A DNA stretch of 64,000 bases, from assembly GCF_014805625.2 (NCBI RefSeq), contig NW_023998452.1, positions 676,455 through 740,454 of the forward strand, written 5' to 3'. How positions within the stretch are numbered: the stretch's first letter is position 1; every line of letters begins with the position of its first letter. The stretch is from Glossina fuscipes (Eukaryota > Arthropoda > Insecta > Diptera > Glossinidae). A program made the translations under genes and the position numbers. Of this stretch, positions 50,431-63,500 are shown in pieces. The notes below the pieces were generated by a model. The model was given only the letters and a program-made list of their open reading frames with translations. It had not been told where the DNA came from and ran no database searches.

Positions 50431-52520
50431 TTGCGTCGTTATCGTTGTATTTTGTTTGGTAAGTTAGCCGGTTAGTTGTTAGATATCATTAAACAGCTTG
50501 AAAGAATGCTAATTTCTATTAGGGTGTTTGGAAAGTTCTCAACGGATTTTCTTATATCACTGCTTCGCAAAGTGTAGTTCACGGGTTTTTTTTTCTTGTA
50601 TTTCGAAACTTTCGGTCTTCGCTTTCTGTTAGATAGTTAGCCTTCAGGAGTAATGAGTTTTTCAATTTTCCAGTCGAATCTTCGAAAATGATTAAAAGCT
50701 ATCCAATCAATGATCTATTTCGACACTTAATTGATTGACCAATAGAAGTAAAGAAATTATGTTCCCCTCCTTTTCCAAAAATTATAGTTCAACGAATATC
50801 TGCTTTTATCAAAAGTTTATTTTGGCCACACACGAAATCATAGGAAAAAATTTGTACATGCAGCTCGGCTTTGTTTTACAAAGAAAATGTGACCGCAGTG
50901 ACCAACTACGATCGCCGTCCTAATGCATTTTGGAGATTTTCTCTTTTGACTAATAGAAATTTAAATGGAGCAAAACAAAATTTTCTTCTAGGAAAGCACA
51001 CAACAGAAACATTGAGCGATAGCAATTTATAGTCGTCGTCGCAAAAATATGCACAACCAACCTAATATTTGTGCATATATTTATTATGTTATGTTTAACA
51101 ATTTCGCCACAAGCGTTAAAATATACACTTTCTTCAATTTCTGTATACTTTCACTCTCGTTGCGTGCATTTTAATAATGATTTGCATATATATTGAATGC
51201 AGAAAAAATTTTTTGCAAAATATATCTGCAAGCATTTATTTTATTCTCTGGTATGAAATTCTTTATTTTATGCACGAGAACTGAAGTTTTATGCATGCAT
51301 TTGACATATGATTTTTTCATAACAACTACTCCACAGGCATGATGTTACAACCAACAAGTGATGGTTCTCTCATAACGACGAATCTTTCAATTAAATGGCT
51401 TTTTGATGAATGAAGTTTTCCATCCGTTCGTTCGTCCCGTAGCGTCGAAGCTGTCGAAAACTTTAATACACGCTATATGTAAATCGGTTCTGCGGGGGGT
51501 CCTTGTTAAATAAAACCGATGAAACTATCCTGAAGCTATTAAAAATGTTAAAATGATTTCTCCGTTACTAGAACGTTAATGGATATCTCCCGGAAGTACA
51601 AAAACGCCGTGGCATACATAGAAAAATACTTAAATGCCCAACAAAAATTTTTTAAAATATAATTTTTCTTTATATATTGACCGATAGAGAGCTTAAAGCG
51701 TAGTGAAAAAAGGAAAAGAATTCCTTGAAGATTCAACTCAAGCTTTGCTTTATATAGTATACGAACGGGACAGGAGAATCATCAAAGGCCCTATGAACTG
51801 CTAATTTAATTCAAAAGTGTTTCTACTTCATCACTACAGTCTTTTGTGTCTTTTCGTATAGCTTGTTAATGGCCCAGTGCTTGTCAGAAGAGAGGCCTGA
51901 AGAATAATTCCACAGAAGAAGTTTCCAACCTGTCCGACTGGGTTACTTTTAATGGAGATGAACGGACATATACGAGCATCGTGAAGACTAAAACTTCTCT
52001 CACGAACCATAACCGGCAAACCATAGTTCATTTTTTTTTATGATCAAAACAAACACAAAATGATTTATGTAGGAGCATCTTCTCCCTTAAACATCACAAA
52101 CTTCTTCCTGCACAGAGTGGTACGGATTACGATTTAATTTCTGTAATATTTTGGACAAATTTCTTACGATTAACCTTTGGCTCATTTCCGCTTAAATTCT
52201 TTGCGTGTGTCTCGTATTGTATTTGGAGTGTTTATATTTTCACTTTGCTCTATATCAAGGATTAAAACCAGAAGAAAGAATAATTTTAAATTTCAAGTCA
52301 AACATCATGTCATAATCAATTCTCTCCAATTTCATAACGAATCATACAGCGAGGCGCTTCGCATAGGACACAATCAAATAGAATACCTTATCTATCCAGA
52401 TCACCTCAGAATAAATAGTAACACAGTAGCATCACATTTGATAATTTCTTTAAAACCAAATTTTGTGCAACAACAGCGTTTATCAACAAATAAACTTTAT
52501 TTTTATATAATTCGAAATAA
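50429..52520. other. Non-coding stretch
   Basis: A 140-codon plus frame (52177-52599) starts here and runs into repeat copy A, whose first bases supply its C terminus. Its middle has mixed composition but no recognised domain. The other frames are 62-65 codons and unassigned. Confidence 0.5.
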
Positions 52521-53130
52521 AACAAGTAAGGCGGGGACCGAGTCTCGCATACCCACCACGATTCTCTTCGTATTCTATTCTCGCAATTGTTTTATTTGAT
52601 ACCCATATCGCAGGTATTATTAAGAAAAAATTAATCCACTAGGTCGTGGCGTCTGTCAACACTCATTGTACAATTAAACCATTTTTAAGGCAGATAAAAT
52701 GTACCTTAATTTGAGGAATGTACAAAATAATTGTAGACAATCTACCTTGTTTGCCTTATGAGAAGTAAGCATAGATCCTCAAAAAAATGAAAAAAAGATA
52801 ATTTAATCGCTTGTAACTTTATGTACCACTGCGGAGCAATTTATGCTCCACTGCGGACTTCTGCTTTGACCAATTTGGTCCATTTTGAGTAACAACGTGC
52901 TTGCAGAAGCTTGCAATGCTTCTGCCAAATTTGAAGTCGACATCTTCATTTTCGCAGCCAAGAGAGTGCCAACAACGAACACCAAACAAACAAACGGACG
53001 GACAAACTTGGCTAATGCAATTCAGAATTTCTCGCTGATCAAGAATACTTCACAGGGTCTCTGAATTTTCATTTTCGGAGTTACATACGTTAAGAAGAAA
53101 CCCCCATCTTACAATGGTGGGTATAAAAAT
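52521..53130 (+). repeat. Interspersed 'acaagtaag...acggacggac' family member (copy A, near full)
   Basis: The left end reads aacaagtaaggcggggaccg, then catacccaccacg (52548-52560). The right end reads acaatggtgggtataaaaat (53111-53130), so the subterminal sequences ataccCACCA and TGGTGggtat are inverted repeats of each other. Between them are acggacggacaaacttggc (52994-53012), ctgatcaagaatacttcaca and gggtctctgaa. This architecture is shared by a large class of short repeats in drosophilid and tephritid genomes that begin acaagtaag and end near gggtata. I am confident it belongs to that class but cannot say whether it is a Helitron-type (DINE/INE-like) or another family. The 60-codon minus frame at 52803-52985 lies wholly inside it. 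Confidence 0.7.
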
Positions 53131-56100
53131 GTATGACCTACGATATAAGATTTTCTTTCTGTTTTTACGTGCACAGAGAAATAATGTTCAAAGCGCATCT
53201 TCAGTTCTATACCATAGAAATTGCAGAATGTAATTTCCACAAGGTTCGCACAACGAAGTAGGTTTTTCATGTGGACTGTGAAATAGGTGCGTCGTCTTTA
53301 AAAGTTGCAATATTTTGCTGTAAAAGTAGATTGCAAAGACAAATCGTGTTTCTTGAGAAGGAAACGTAATATGAATTATTATTAGATGGGTCGGGCAAAT
53401 CGTAGTGGCGAAGAAGGAAGACGGCTTCGAAATCACTAGGTCGGTCACAGAACTTCCATCACGAATGCTTTTCAATTCTCTCGAAAAACGCGGAGCAATT
53501 AAAAATACCTTTCCTGCTTCGGATAATCGGATGATAATTTTAGGAAAACGAGATGCCTTCGAATCATCCAGAGCGATTTCCAAGGAAACTGGAGATGTTG
53601 TATTATCCCAAACTGTTTGTTGACAACTGTTAGGTATCAATTTACCAACAGTAATAGCTGGGAAAGTTCCTTTGCTTAGAAAAGTTCATTTGGGGACGAG
53701 GACCAGAAGGCGAAAATGAGTGGACGCAGCAAAAAACACTTTGTTTGTGAGTGTCGTGGAAAGAAATGTGCATACCTTATGTCGATAAATAAGTAAAGAC
53801 TGAGAGGCAAGGTCACATGGTGGTGTGGGTTTCGTTAGAAAAACACCTTTGCGGATTCGGATTTCAGCACAGGACGACGTCTTTTATATGACACTCGACG
53901 CGCTTTAGTGACAAAAACTTCAACCATGTGTAACATCCTCAGTGCATTCGCGTTTCTTTAAACTAGTGACTGTTGTTTTGTTCTTGTGTTCCACATAAAA
54001 TTTACAACTGCAGCCCAGAATTGAACATTTCTTTATATAGAATTCAATATAGAATTTATTCTTATGTAGAACTTGTAATGATGCAAAGTTTTTGCTTTAT
54101 CGATCAAAATAAAAGCAACCCAAAGTAGTAAACAAAAAGCAGGTTTTGTGAAGCGAAGTGCCGAGGAAAAAATCAAATTTATGGAAGCTATTAAAAGAAC
54201 TCATGGGAAGAAATAAAATATGACAAAATAGAGAATAACCTCATTTAAAATAAAATTTCAAGGAAAAAAAGAAGAAAACAAAGAAAAAAAAACATTTATT
54301 ATTATTTTAATAATTTATTGAGAAAATTGTATATATATTTTTTTTAACTAAACGACTCGCATGTCTTGCTGCGGTGGTGGGGCTAGCTTTAGAAATACTG
54401 TCAGTCCCGGTCTTAGACAAGTTCAACTTTTTTCTTTACTCGAATTCTACATAAGGCATGATAAACATTCACAGCCCAAGATTCTGTTTACTCGCAATAA
54501 CTATGCTTCCAATTTCTCTTCAATTATATTGGCATTTACTCTATGAAGCCAAACTTGGGGATTCTTATTCTTTATCCGAAATCTGTATAGAACATGGCGA
54601 GCAATGAATCTTCCAAGTTTAGAAATTCTAGCTCTGCATCCTATCTGACATACATGTTCACTGCCAAAAATCATTTCATTCGCAATAACCGTGATTCCAC
54701 TTTCTTTTAACGGGTTTAGTGAACCGAAGTTTGCGAATTTTAGTTTTGTATCCTACAGCTTTCCGTCGACTTCTTTATCCAAATTCTACTTCAGTATCCT
54801 ACAGCACTTTTCCCGGGTTATAAATAAATCGGAATTCTATAAAGAACGTGACACACATATTTACTGAAAATCGTGCTCTCATCTTCCTTTTGGTTGATGC
54901 CTCAGTTTATTAAATAGAGTCGAACTTAGAAATTCTAGAGCTGCGAGCTATACAACGCATTTGTCGAGATCTTCATTCAAAACTCACGTCACTGCAAACG
55001 GATCTTTTTATGGATGTATGGGCGTTTCATTCTTTTCTTTCAAATTGTGTTACGTCACACAGTTTTAAATTTTTCTTCAGTATTCCGATTTTAATGGTGC
55101 AGCGGCGTTGCACATTAACAATGTTCCTCTCGCGATCTCTCGCATCGATTCTCCGGTAATGAGATGAGGACGACGTAACATGATGTACTGTTTTAATTTG
55201 TTTTAAAAATATCGGCATGAGAAAGCAACATGTCACACAGCAACAGCTGGCGAAAAGATTGAATTATTGAAAAGCCAGTCAGGCATGTTGTCTGCGTTGT
55301 TGTTCTTACTTGCCAAGCAATTTTTCTGTCTTTTTTTGTGTTTCAATTTGTATAAAATGAAAAAAACAATGATTTTGATACAAAAATGTTGTTATGGAAA
55401 GAAAACTTTTTACATTTAACTTTTCCGAAATAATTTTCTTATTTTCTACACATCATCTACGAGCGATAACAATGAATGAAATGAAAAAAGATGAAAAAGC
55501 AAAACTTGCAGGGAGTTAAAGGCGGGCGACCAAATCAAAAAGTCTCGAAAGAAAGGGATACGAGCAAGGCACAGGACCAGAGCAAGCAATCATATATTCA
55601 TACTTTTTCCGATATGCATACATAAATATGAAGCACAAGTCTCCTGCTACTGCATATTATAACGATTTCATTATTTATTGCCTTTCACTTATTTTTATAC
55701 AATCAACTTTTAATTCAATTCGTCTTAAGACATTTTTCTTTTTTTAATGCTTTTTGAGGGCAGGCAACTAACTGACTTTATATATATATATATAATATAT
55801 ATATGTTACAAAAAAAAGTTTTTAATTTCAATTGACAAGAACAGCAACAACTGCCACTTGTTTGTTTATATTTCTAATATGCTCTCAATGTAAGGATTAA
55901 AGGTTGAATGAAAATTTATTTAAATTCAGATTCTCTCTGACAGCATGACATGTGTGTGTATTGTGGAGAAAGTTGTTATTTTCCCTTCACAGATTTACAT
56001 ATTCATACATCTCTGTATAATAAACACATATGATGTGTGCTTGGCTAAAAAATAACAACAAATTTTGTTCAACTATGTTTCTTTTTAAATAATATTTTTC

Positions 56101-58920
56101 GGTTCTTTGCATTTTAAGGCTTTAAGCATTCTTTTCTTTTATTATATTATTTATGCAAATGTCCATTAAAAAGATCTATGGAACAAATTTAAATGGTTGA
56201 GAGTTCTTTTAACCCATTTTGTTCCCCACAAATATTTGAAACTCTTGAGAAATCCTACGAAATGAATGAATGCATTTCACAACAATATGAGCATGAATTG
56301 GAAATGAATTTGAATATTTTCGTTTTATTTTCGTTTTCGTTTGCGCTTTTTTTTTTTTTTTCATTATCATATGGCAACAACATATACACAACAAAATTTA
56401 GACAACCACGTTTTTTAAAAACAAACTCTGATGTTGATGCGCAACATGACGCGGGGCACTCTTCTCTCAAGGGTTAAAAGACAAATGTGTACGTTAACCG
56501 TAAATGATTGCGAGTACTTTTTTTCCCCCCAAAAAGCCTTTCTAGGAGAAGGAGAAACCGTATTAAAGTTGAAAAACATTTTTACTAAATTGAAAAAGTT
56601 TTCCAATATTTGTTTATATATTCGTGCAAAAAGATCTAATAGTTGTTCTGCACTACGAGAGAAGCGAAAAGAAAACATATGTAATAAATTTTTTCTTTTT
56701 ATTGGTTGACTGGCTGATTGCTTAGGCCTTAAAGCAATTACAAGATTAGTATTATTTGGTTTTTTTTTTATCCATCAAAAGTATAAGGCGAAAAAAAAAA
56801 ATCGCAGTAGTGAAACTAAATTGAATATATCTTTGCATCTTGAGTAACAAGGGATTTTTTTAAAACCAAAATTTCAAACGTATTTCGCTACAAGAGTACC
56901 GTCCTTTAACCCATCCCATTTAAGTCTGATTGCATGCTCTAAATCGGCTTAAACATCTCCGTATCTATGGGTCTGACCATAAGTTCTTATGTTCTCAACC
57001 CACAGTTCTGAGTAGTCGAGTATGTAAGAACCGTGTTCGGCGTTGTAGCCCATATAGTAAAGGGTGAGTCTGTAAAAGCGCAACAATTATCGATTGGGCC
57101 CACCAGCACTGGGCTGGGAAAAGACCACCCTCGCTATTTCCTTCTTTTTTTTCCTTTCTTCTTGGTAACAATTCTCAAGATAGTTTGAAAAAATTTTCAG
57201 TACATGCTTTAGCTCAAGGATGACGAGCTCAATTAGCACTTGAGAAGTGGAGGTGAGAATTTCTCACCTTGAGGTACGGAATGCTTATGAAATGTTTGCG
57301 CATAATATGGATGGATTGGACCGTATTTTTGAATTCGCATTTTTGCCTATGCGCATAAATGATCACGTTATGGTGAAAATTCAACAATTTTTGCAATCAG
57401 AATAAGTGAGATTTACTATGTATTGTAGACCCTATGTAATAGACCTCATTTTTCGGGACATGAAAAGTAAGTTTCTATATACGGCAAAAGGAGAGGGAGT
57501 GTAAGCATATATATATAGAAAAAGTAAAGGATTGTATTAGACGTGGTACTGTAGGACATTTAATAACGTCTACCTTGCCCGACTAATAACGTTTTTGAGT
57601 TGGCACTTGTTACACGTTTATAAATAAATGTATGCTTTTTCGTTGTCCTTAAGGGAAAACAATAGCAAAGTTTCAAAAGCTTTATGTGAACAAGTTTTGT
57701 TCAATTTTGTTACAACAACAATGTTGGTGAAAAAATGTTGGTGTAAAGTAAAACAAATAACTCTGCCAACGAGCAATTTTTATTTTTCAACAATTAACTG
57801 TGTATTCGGCATAAACAAAATATAGGTGTGCTACTAGCGAGCGATTTTAGAAACCCTATTGGGAAGTAAGTTGCAAATTGCCAGTCAATTCTTTATGTTC
57901 ATATTTCTGATCAAGTAACGGGCTGGTTGATTGCCTAAAGTTCCCACACTTTAGCATTCGCATACTAACTTGCATTCCCTTGCTAACCTGCATTTTGATA
58001 TTAGCACCTACTCTTTTATACCCGATGCACTTTCATCAATACGATGTTGGTGATAAATTGCATATGCCTTTAGCGTTACGATGACAAGGCATTGTAGTGC
58101 AGTCAAGTTTTCGGCATACTCAAAACGGCGGCCGCTACAAAATGGCGAAATATCGCTTTCTTACCGATCCCTTTAATATGAGTACTAAATAAAAGTAATT
58201 TGGAGAGTAGCTTTAAATATTTTAATTCTAAATTGGACGACGCGAGAACGGGATCGATTGATTAGTTTTTGTCGTTAGTACAGTCAATATATGGCTGTCA
58301 AGTAAATGAAACCAGATCAGAATCTGGGACAAGATAAGTGTGTTAACTTATCTTAAATATGGCAGACGTCACGATATGGTGCATTAATAATTTTTTAATA
58401 ATTCCGTTCATATGGGTATCAATTAAGAAGGCTTGGAAAACTAATTGCAACAATACATACATAACATAATAAAATTACATAATAAAATTTTTTTGAAGTA
58501 GACTTTTAGGTGAACTAAAAAAAATTTTACCCAACTAAAATGTGCGAGCATTCATACAGCTTGGGATGTTTATTTTTTGCGAGTGACTGTCAGCATTAGT
58601 TCACGTACCGTCTATCCGTCCGCTAGTCTACGTCTAGTGTTCAAATCTGGAAACAGAAAATACCTATTTCTGAAGCCATTCCCATATGACGATCATAACA
58701 AATATGTGTTCGGCGGATGTTGATATGAATTTTCAAATTCCTAAAAAATTTAAAAAATCATTTACTTTAATTAACGTCAAGGTTTGACATTCATATAACA
58801 CGTATTGGCTTTACGATGCCACATTTACCATAACTGCAGTAAGAGTTTCTTTATTTATAAATAATCCTTTACCTCGTTCACCTTAACCGTAATATTAAGT
58901 CATAAGTGCATCATAGACGG
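53131..58920. other. Long non-coding stretch with one doubly open interval
   Basis: The interval 53405-53623 is open on both strands: 150 codons on minus (53188-53640) and 72 on plus. Its surroundings to about 53900 are less AT-rich. I recognise no domain. Other frames (70-94 codons at 56190-56710) overlap on opposite strands and are unassigned. Also present: (TA)n at about 55779-55804, a T run near 56348-56361, a perfect 9-bp hairpin at 57251-57269 (aggtgagaa, t, ttctcacct) and a gcggccgc octamer near 58127. Confidence 0.5.
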
Positions 58921-58982
58921 AGAGAGAGAGACAGAGAGAGAGCGAGAGAGAGAGAGAGAGAGAGAGAGAGGGAAAGAGAGAG
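58921..58982. repeat. (AG)n microsatellite, interrupted
   Basis: About 60 bp of AG units with a few interruptions (acag, agcg, ggaaag), the longest clean part being near 58944-58970. Confidence 0.95.
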
Positions 58983-60245
58983 AAAAACGAGGTAAAATTC
59001 CTCCAAGTACATTTCGTTGCAGATTTAATAAATTTAGAAATATGTGGTACACACATGTAGTCTCGTCAAAACATTTAAGAAGAAAATTACTTTTTTTGAA
59101 ATACTTAAATAAATTTGAGAGAGGAGGATGTGCGTCAAGTAGTTAAAGTGGTTGTGGTTAAGTATTTAAAATGGGGTTGCTGAAGAGGGCATCATTTAAA
59201 TAACTATAATTTTTATAATTTAGGTGAACCTCTACTTTACTGAAAAATAAATGCGATTTTTACCAGCTATTTTATGTGATAATCTAATTACGTACATAAT
59301 AGCTTTTTTGGTATCATAAAAAATATAAGGAAAATAACAGTTGGTTAACCAAGCTAGCAACAACATATGCTAAATTCCCCCTCCCCATAAAACGTAACTA
59401 CATAGCTATGTAAATTACCCCACGAACGTTTAGCAATAAAAAAAAAGAGTGTTTCAGCTTTGTTTTTCTTGAAATTTACGAATTTTAAATAATTCGTTGG
59501 AAAGAGAATATAAATATTGATAGTAAGAAGCTTGAAAGTATGCAATACTTCTCTTTTTTTAGTTTCCAAAAGTTATATTAAGAAGAGTTCATAGCGAAAA
59601 ATAGCCTAAAAAAAATTTTGTAAAATGGAACAAATAAAGCAGAGACAGAGGGATCTAGAAGGTTTATGGTAAGAGAGTTTCAATAAATCTGTGATGAGCT
59701 TTTTTTTTTTTAGGTTCAAAACCAACTTTCAAATAGATTGCCTATAAGTCGACTAAATGTTGTAAACGCAGCTTAAAATTATGCAAAAAATATTTTCAAA
59801 ATTTCTACAAAAACGGGGAATACTAAAAAAGTGAATCTTATACTGAAAAAGTAGCCGGAAAAATGATCGAAATTTGTCAAGTCTTTAAGTAGAACATGCC
59901 TAAAGGAGTTCGGAAATCGTAAATGTTTGATAATACCCTTGTCGGCGATATAAGAAGATTTTAACTGCCCACCCAACTAAACACCCATTGCATCTCATCG
60001 ATACCATAAGTAATTTGAAGATTTTTTTTACTATTGTTCGGCTCTTTTATCTCCTGTACTGTGAAATACATGGTATTGGCTAGAAAGTTTATTTATGACA
60101 GTTGTTAGTTCAACATAATGTTAATTACTGATAATTGAACATCGATATGTTGTGCTCGAAGAGATATTCCTAGCCGAGTTCGGGGCAGCAATGCAAAGAC
60201 GTTATTTTCGTTATAGCCAAATTGATGTTACTGTGTTCATCGCTC
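58983..60245. other. AT-rich non-coding stretch
   Basis: Frames of 65-71 codons (59354-59569, 59779-59976, minus) are unassigned. A run of about 12 T lies near 59700-59712. Nothing else is supportable. Confidence 0.6.
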
Positions 60246-60536
60246 ATGCAAGCGAAAGGAATTATTTTGGGCAGAAATCACGACCTGGTTGGTCGTACAC
60301 ACTCTACACACTAGTATGTTTAATACTCAAAATCGCAAAAACTATTGCCGTAAAAGACTCGGTTCCCTTACGGCTGAAACGCCACCCGTCGCAAGCAAAC
60401 TTATTATTAATTATTAATAATTTGACAACCGAGATCTTCTCAGATACGTATCGATACACAGTTACACCCACAGTGCTGAGTGTGTACGACCAACCAGGTC
60501 GTGATTTCTGCACAAAATAATTCCTTTCGCTTGCAT
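60246..60536. mobile_element. Foldback / long-TIR element of unknown family
   Basis: A left arm of 59 bp (60246-60304, beginning atgcaagcgaaaggaattat) and a right arm of 59 bp (60478-60536) are reverse complements at 58 of 59 positions. The single difference is g at 60270 against the t expected from the right arm. The 173-bp spacer (60305-60477) has no recognised gene. A whole-element length of 291 bp with long terminal inverted repeats is typical of a MITE or foldback transposon. No convincing target-site duplication was found at the arm edges. The 122-codon plus frame (60152-60520) and 69-codon minus frame (60304-60513) cross it and share the peptide QKSRPGWSYTL because of the inverted arms, so neither should be taken as a gene. 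Transcribed, it would form a stable hairpin. Confidence 0.85.
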
Positions 60537-63500
60537 TTGTCTGGATACAAAGTAACCTGTAAAAAGCTGTCGCATTTGCGGAGACGAAAATCCAAGAGAA
60601 ATAATGTAGTGACCTCCTAAGCCCACTGTGTAACAGTTTCTGAGTTTCAAGTATGGGAAAAATGCTTATTCGATCGTTGCAATAAATGGAGGTACAGCGC
60701 GTAACTGAGCAATGTTGACTGAGATTTCTTGACCTGAAATTATTATTAGATGTAGAACGAAGATGAAGATTGTTTTTAGCAGGAGAAGAGCATCATTTTA
60801 TATAAATTATCTACAATCTGGACGAACAAACGAAACAAGCAAGCTCCACAATCTCCGAATGGAATGATTATGTTCTATGCGGTGTGTATACAGTACGTGT
60901 AAGCAAATAGGAAGTGCGTCCTGCACCAGTCAAGATATTCTCGTTATTTAGATATTTTTTTTATTTTTTTTAATTTTAACATAAAATCATCAATAATCTT
61001 TTCTTCTCGCCATTAATTATGCAATGAAAGCTTGAAATATTCAAAATATATTGGAGAAATTAAAAAAAAAGAAAAAAACCAAACATTGTCTTCAATAATT
61101 TGACACAATTAAATTTTAAGTCATTTATCTATTGCTTAGGAATGACAATTAAATCCTTTTAATATTTATGGTTTCTCTCCGAAGAGAGAAAAATGAAATA
61201 TAAAGAGATGTACATAAACGAATATATTCACACACGCATACACGCACAGGCGTGCAGAAATGTATGAATGCATGCATGCATGCTTGCTTGCACTTATTTT
61301 ATTATTCCCCAGATGTTTATGATAACCAAGAAATTGTGTGTCAAAAAGTCATAAGTTCAGATTTCTGTAATATAAAAGACAACACAGGCATCATCTACAA
61401 GAAGCGTATATGATGCAGGCATATATGTTGTCAATGTTGTTAATGCGAATTCCATAGGTTAAATGAAATGCATTTATTCTTATAAAACAAAACATGCACA
61501 AATTATTGCAAAAATTAGGGAATAATTTACTAAAATTTGATATAAATTTAAGTAAAAGAAAATTCAACACTTGCTGTGTGCGGACACATGTCTCTTTAAT
61601 TTTTACTTCTTCCACTTCACTTAAATGTAAGTATATTATGTAAGATGTGTAGAGTACATTTATATTATAATCCATGCATGCATCATCTATGTAAGAAAAT
61701 CACATCCGAGTAATATAGATTTCGAAAGGTCATCCAATATATATGACCAGTTCGGTTTAACAACAATCACATAGATATACATATATATATACATATAGAA
61801 ATTTAGTGTAAAGCAACCGTTCCTTCCATTAACAGCTTAAGAATTTCATAGAAAATTGATTTTGTACATAGTACATACGTTATCCTTATTATCTGGAGAT
61901 TTTCAAAAAAGCCAAATGACAGAAACTTATGAAAATATTCGTTTAAGGATTATCTGAGTTAAATACGTAACAATGCCAACGGCATATGCGTCTATGATCT
62001 AATACAAGGCTATTCAAACCCAAAAGAAAAAGAAAAAGAATTCTGTAAATTCTGTATTGCCAGTAAAAACGTCATGACGCATTGTGTCATCACTAAAACT
62101 CTGCTGTTTTTCTTTTAGGGCATGTCCCCATTCCCGAAAGAAGTCGGGAAAGTAAAAAAAAATTGGCCGCAGCTTTGTGACTGTGCCCATTCGGTAAGAG
62201 TTATGGCTTTACCGAGTAAGCGCTCACTACAGCTACGACTAAAGTAAACTGAGATATGAACACACAAGCGCCCACGTTGTAGTACTAGGATGCGAATAAA
62301 TTTTGACGTTACAGTCATGTAGTTTCATTCATGAAGGGGCTAAATTTAAGCTTGGGATATTCTGGCATATTTTCGCAACGAGAGTGTATGAAATTATACA
62401 CAGTTTGGTTAGAAAATTCTTGCGAAGCCTTCAACATTGTTTAGGGTAGTTAATATTTGGAAGAGAGCTTGTAGTGGATTATTAGAAATATCATGTATTT
62501 CTCTTAACTTGACAATGCTTAACAGAGAAAAGTCGGCAAATTTCCTTTTACTAATATTGTGGGCGAAAACTGAAATTCCTAAAATTTGACACTGGCACAG
62601 CACAGTCTGCTGCTGCGTTATTATTTCCACGACAAGCCAACACGAGATATTTGTCAAAAGGCTGCACTTACAGCGCCTGCCTTTGTAATGTTGTAATGTT
62701 ATTAAAACCTTGCGGCAGTGACAAAGAAACATACTTGAAAATCGATAACTAAACGAGAAAGGCTTACATGTTGTTGCACAAAGCTTTATGTTACTCAAAA
62801 TAATTGATAATAAAATTTATAAAAATTTCGATGTCTGTCTATTTGGCAATTCTCAATACGTTCATTGTTTATTATGAATTCTGAACGATAGAAAGCTTAA
62901 AAGCAGGTACACCGAAATCGCCTGCAAGAAGTTTCACATATGTTATGAGAAGCAACATACACTGGCCCGAGGATAAAGTTTAAGTATATTAAAAAATGAA
63001 TGAAGAAAAACCAAAATTACTTTCGATATCTGCTAAGAAAGAAAGTATTAGTGTCACCTACCAAAAAGGAAGCTTCAACCCTGTTTTGGTTGCAAGTAGA
63101 AAAGGCAAGAAGAAAACGAACTTCAGCCTTTTCCAAGAGGAAAAGCGCTTTCTGGCTTTTACTAAATAACAACATACAACAATAAGTATTTCCATCTATA
63201 TTCTATGGAGGATCGATCTTACCAGTGCCTATATAAGAATGAAAAAATCGCTCTTTCTTGTGTAATCTGCTTTCGTTCACTTCTTTTTCAATTGTTTTAA
63301 GCCTAGCCTGTGTGATGGCGGTAGAACATAATTTTCCTACTTAGAGAAAGTTCCGCGATATGAGGAAATCCATTGCGGCAATGTTTTCAATGCTTTGCTT
63401 CCGTAAGAATTCGCAAACGCGCTTAAAATTTTTTTTTTCTTGCAGCAGAGTATCATATTTAAAAAGAATTCTACGAAACGTCTTTGCAGTTGTCAGTAAA

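Noticed and set aside
58600..58680. ccgtctatccgtccgc block as another copy of the acggacggac family
   Set aside because: The TATATA and gggtata parts that define the family were not found beside it.
60152..60520. 122-codon plus frame
   Set aside because: Half of it lies in the foldback arms and spacer, and the same peptide appears on the opposite strand because of the inversion.
62409..62798. 129-codon minus frame as a gene
   Set aside because: No recognised domain, no start context or splice evidence, and length within chance for this composition.
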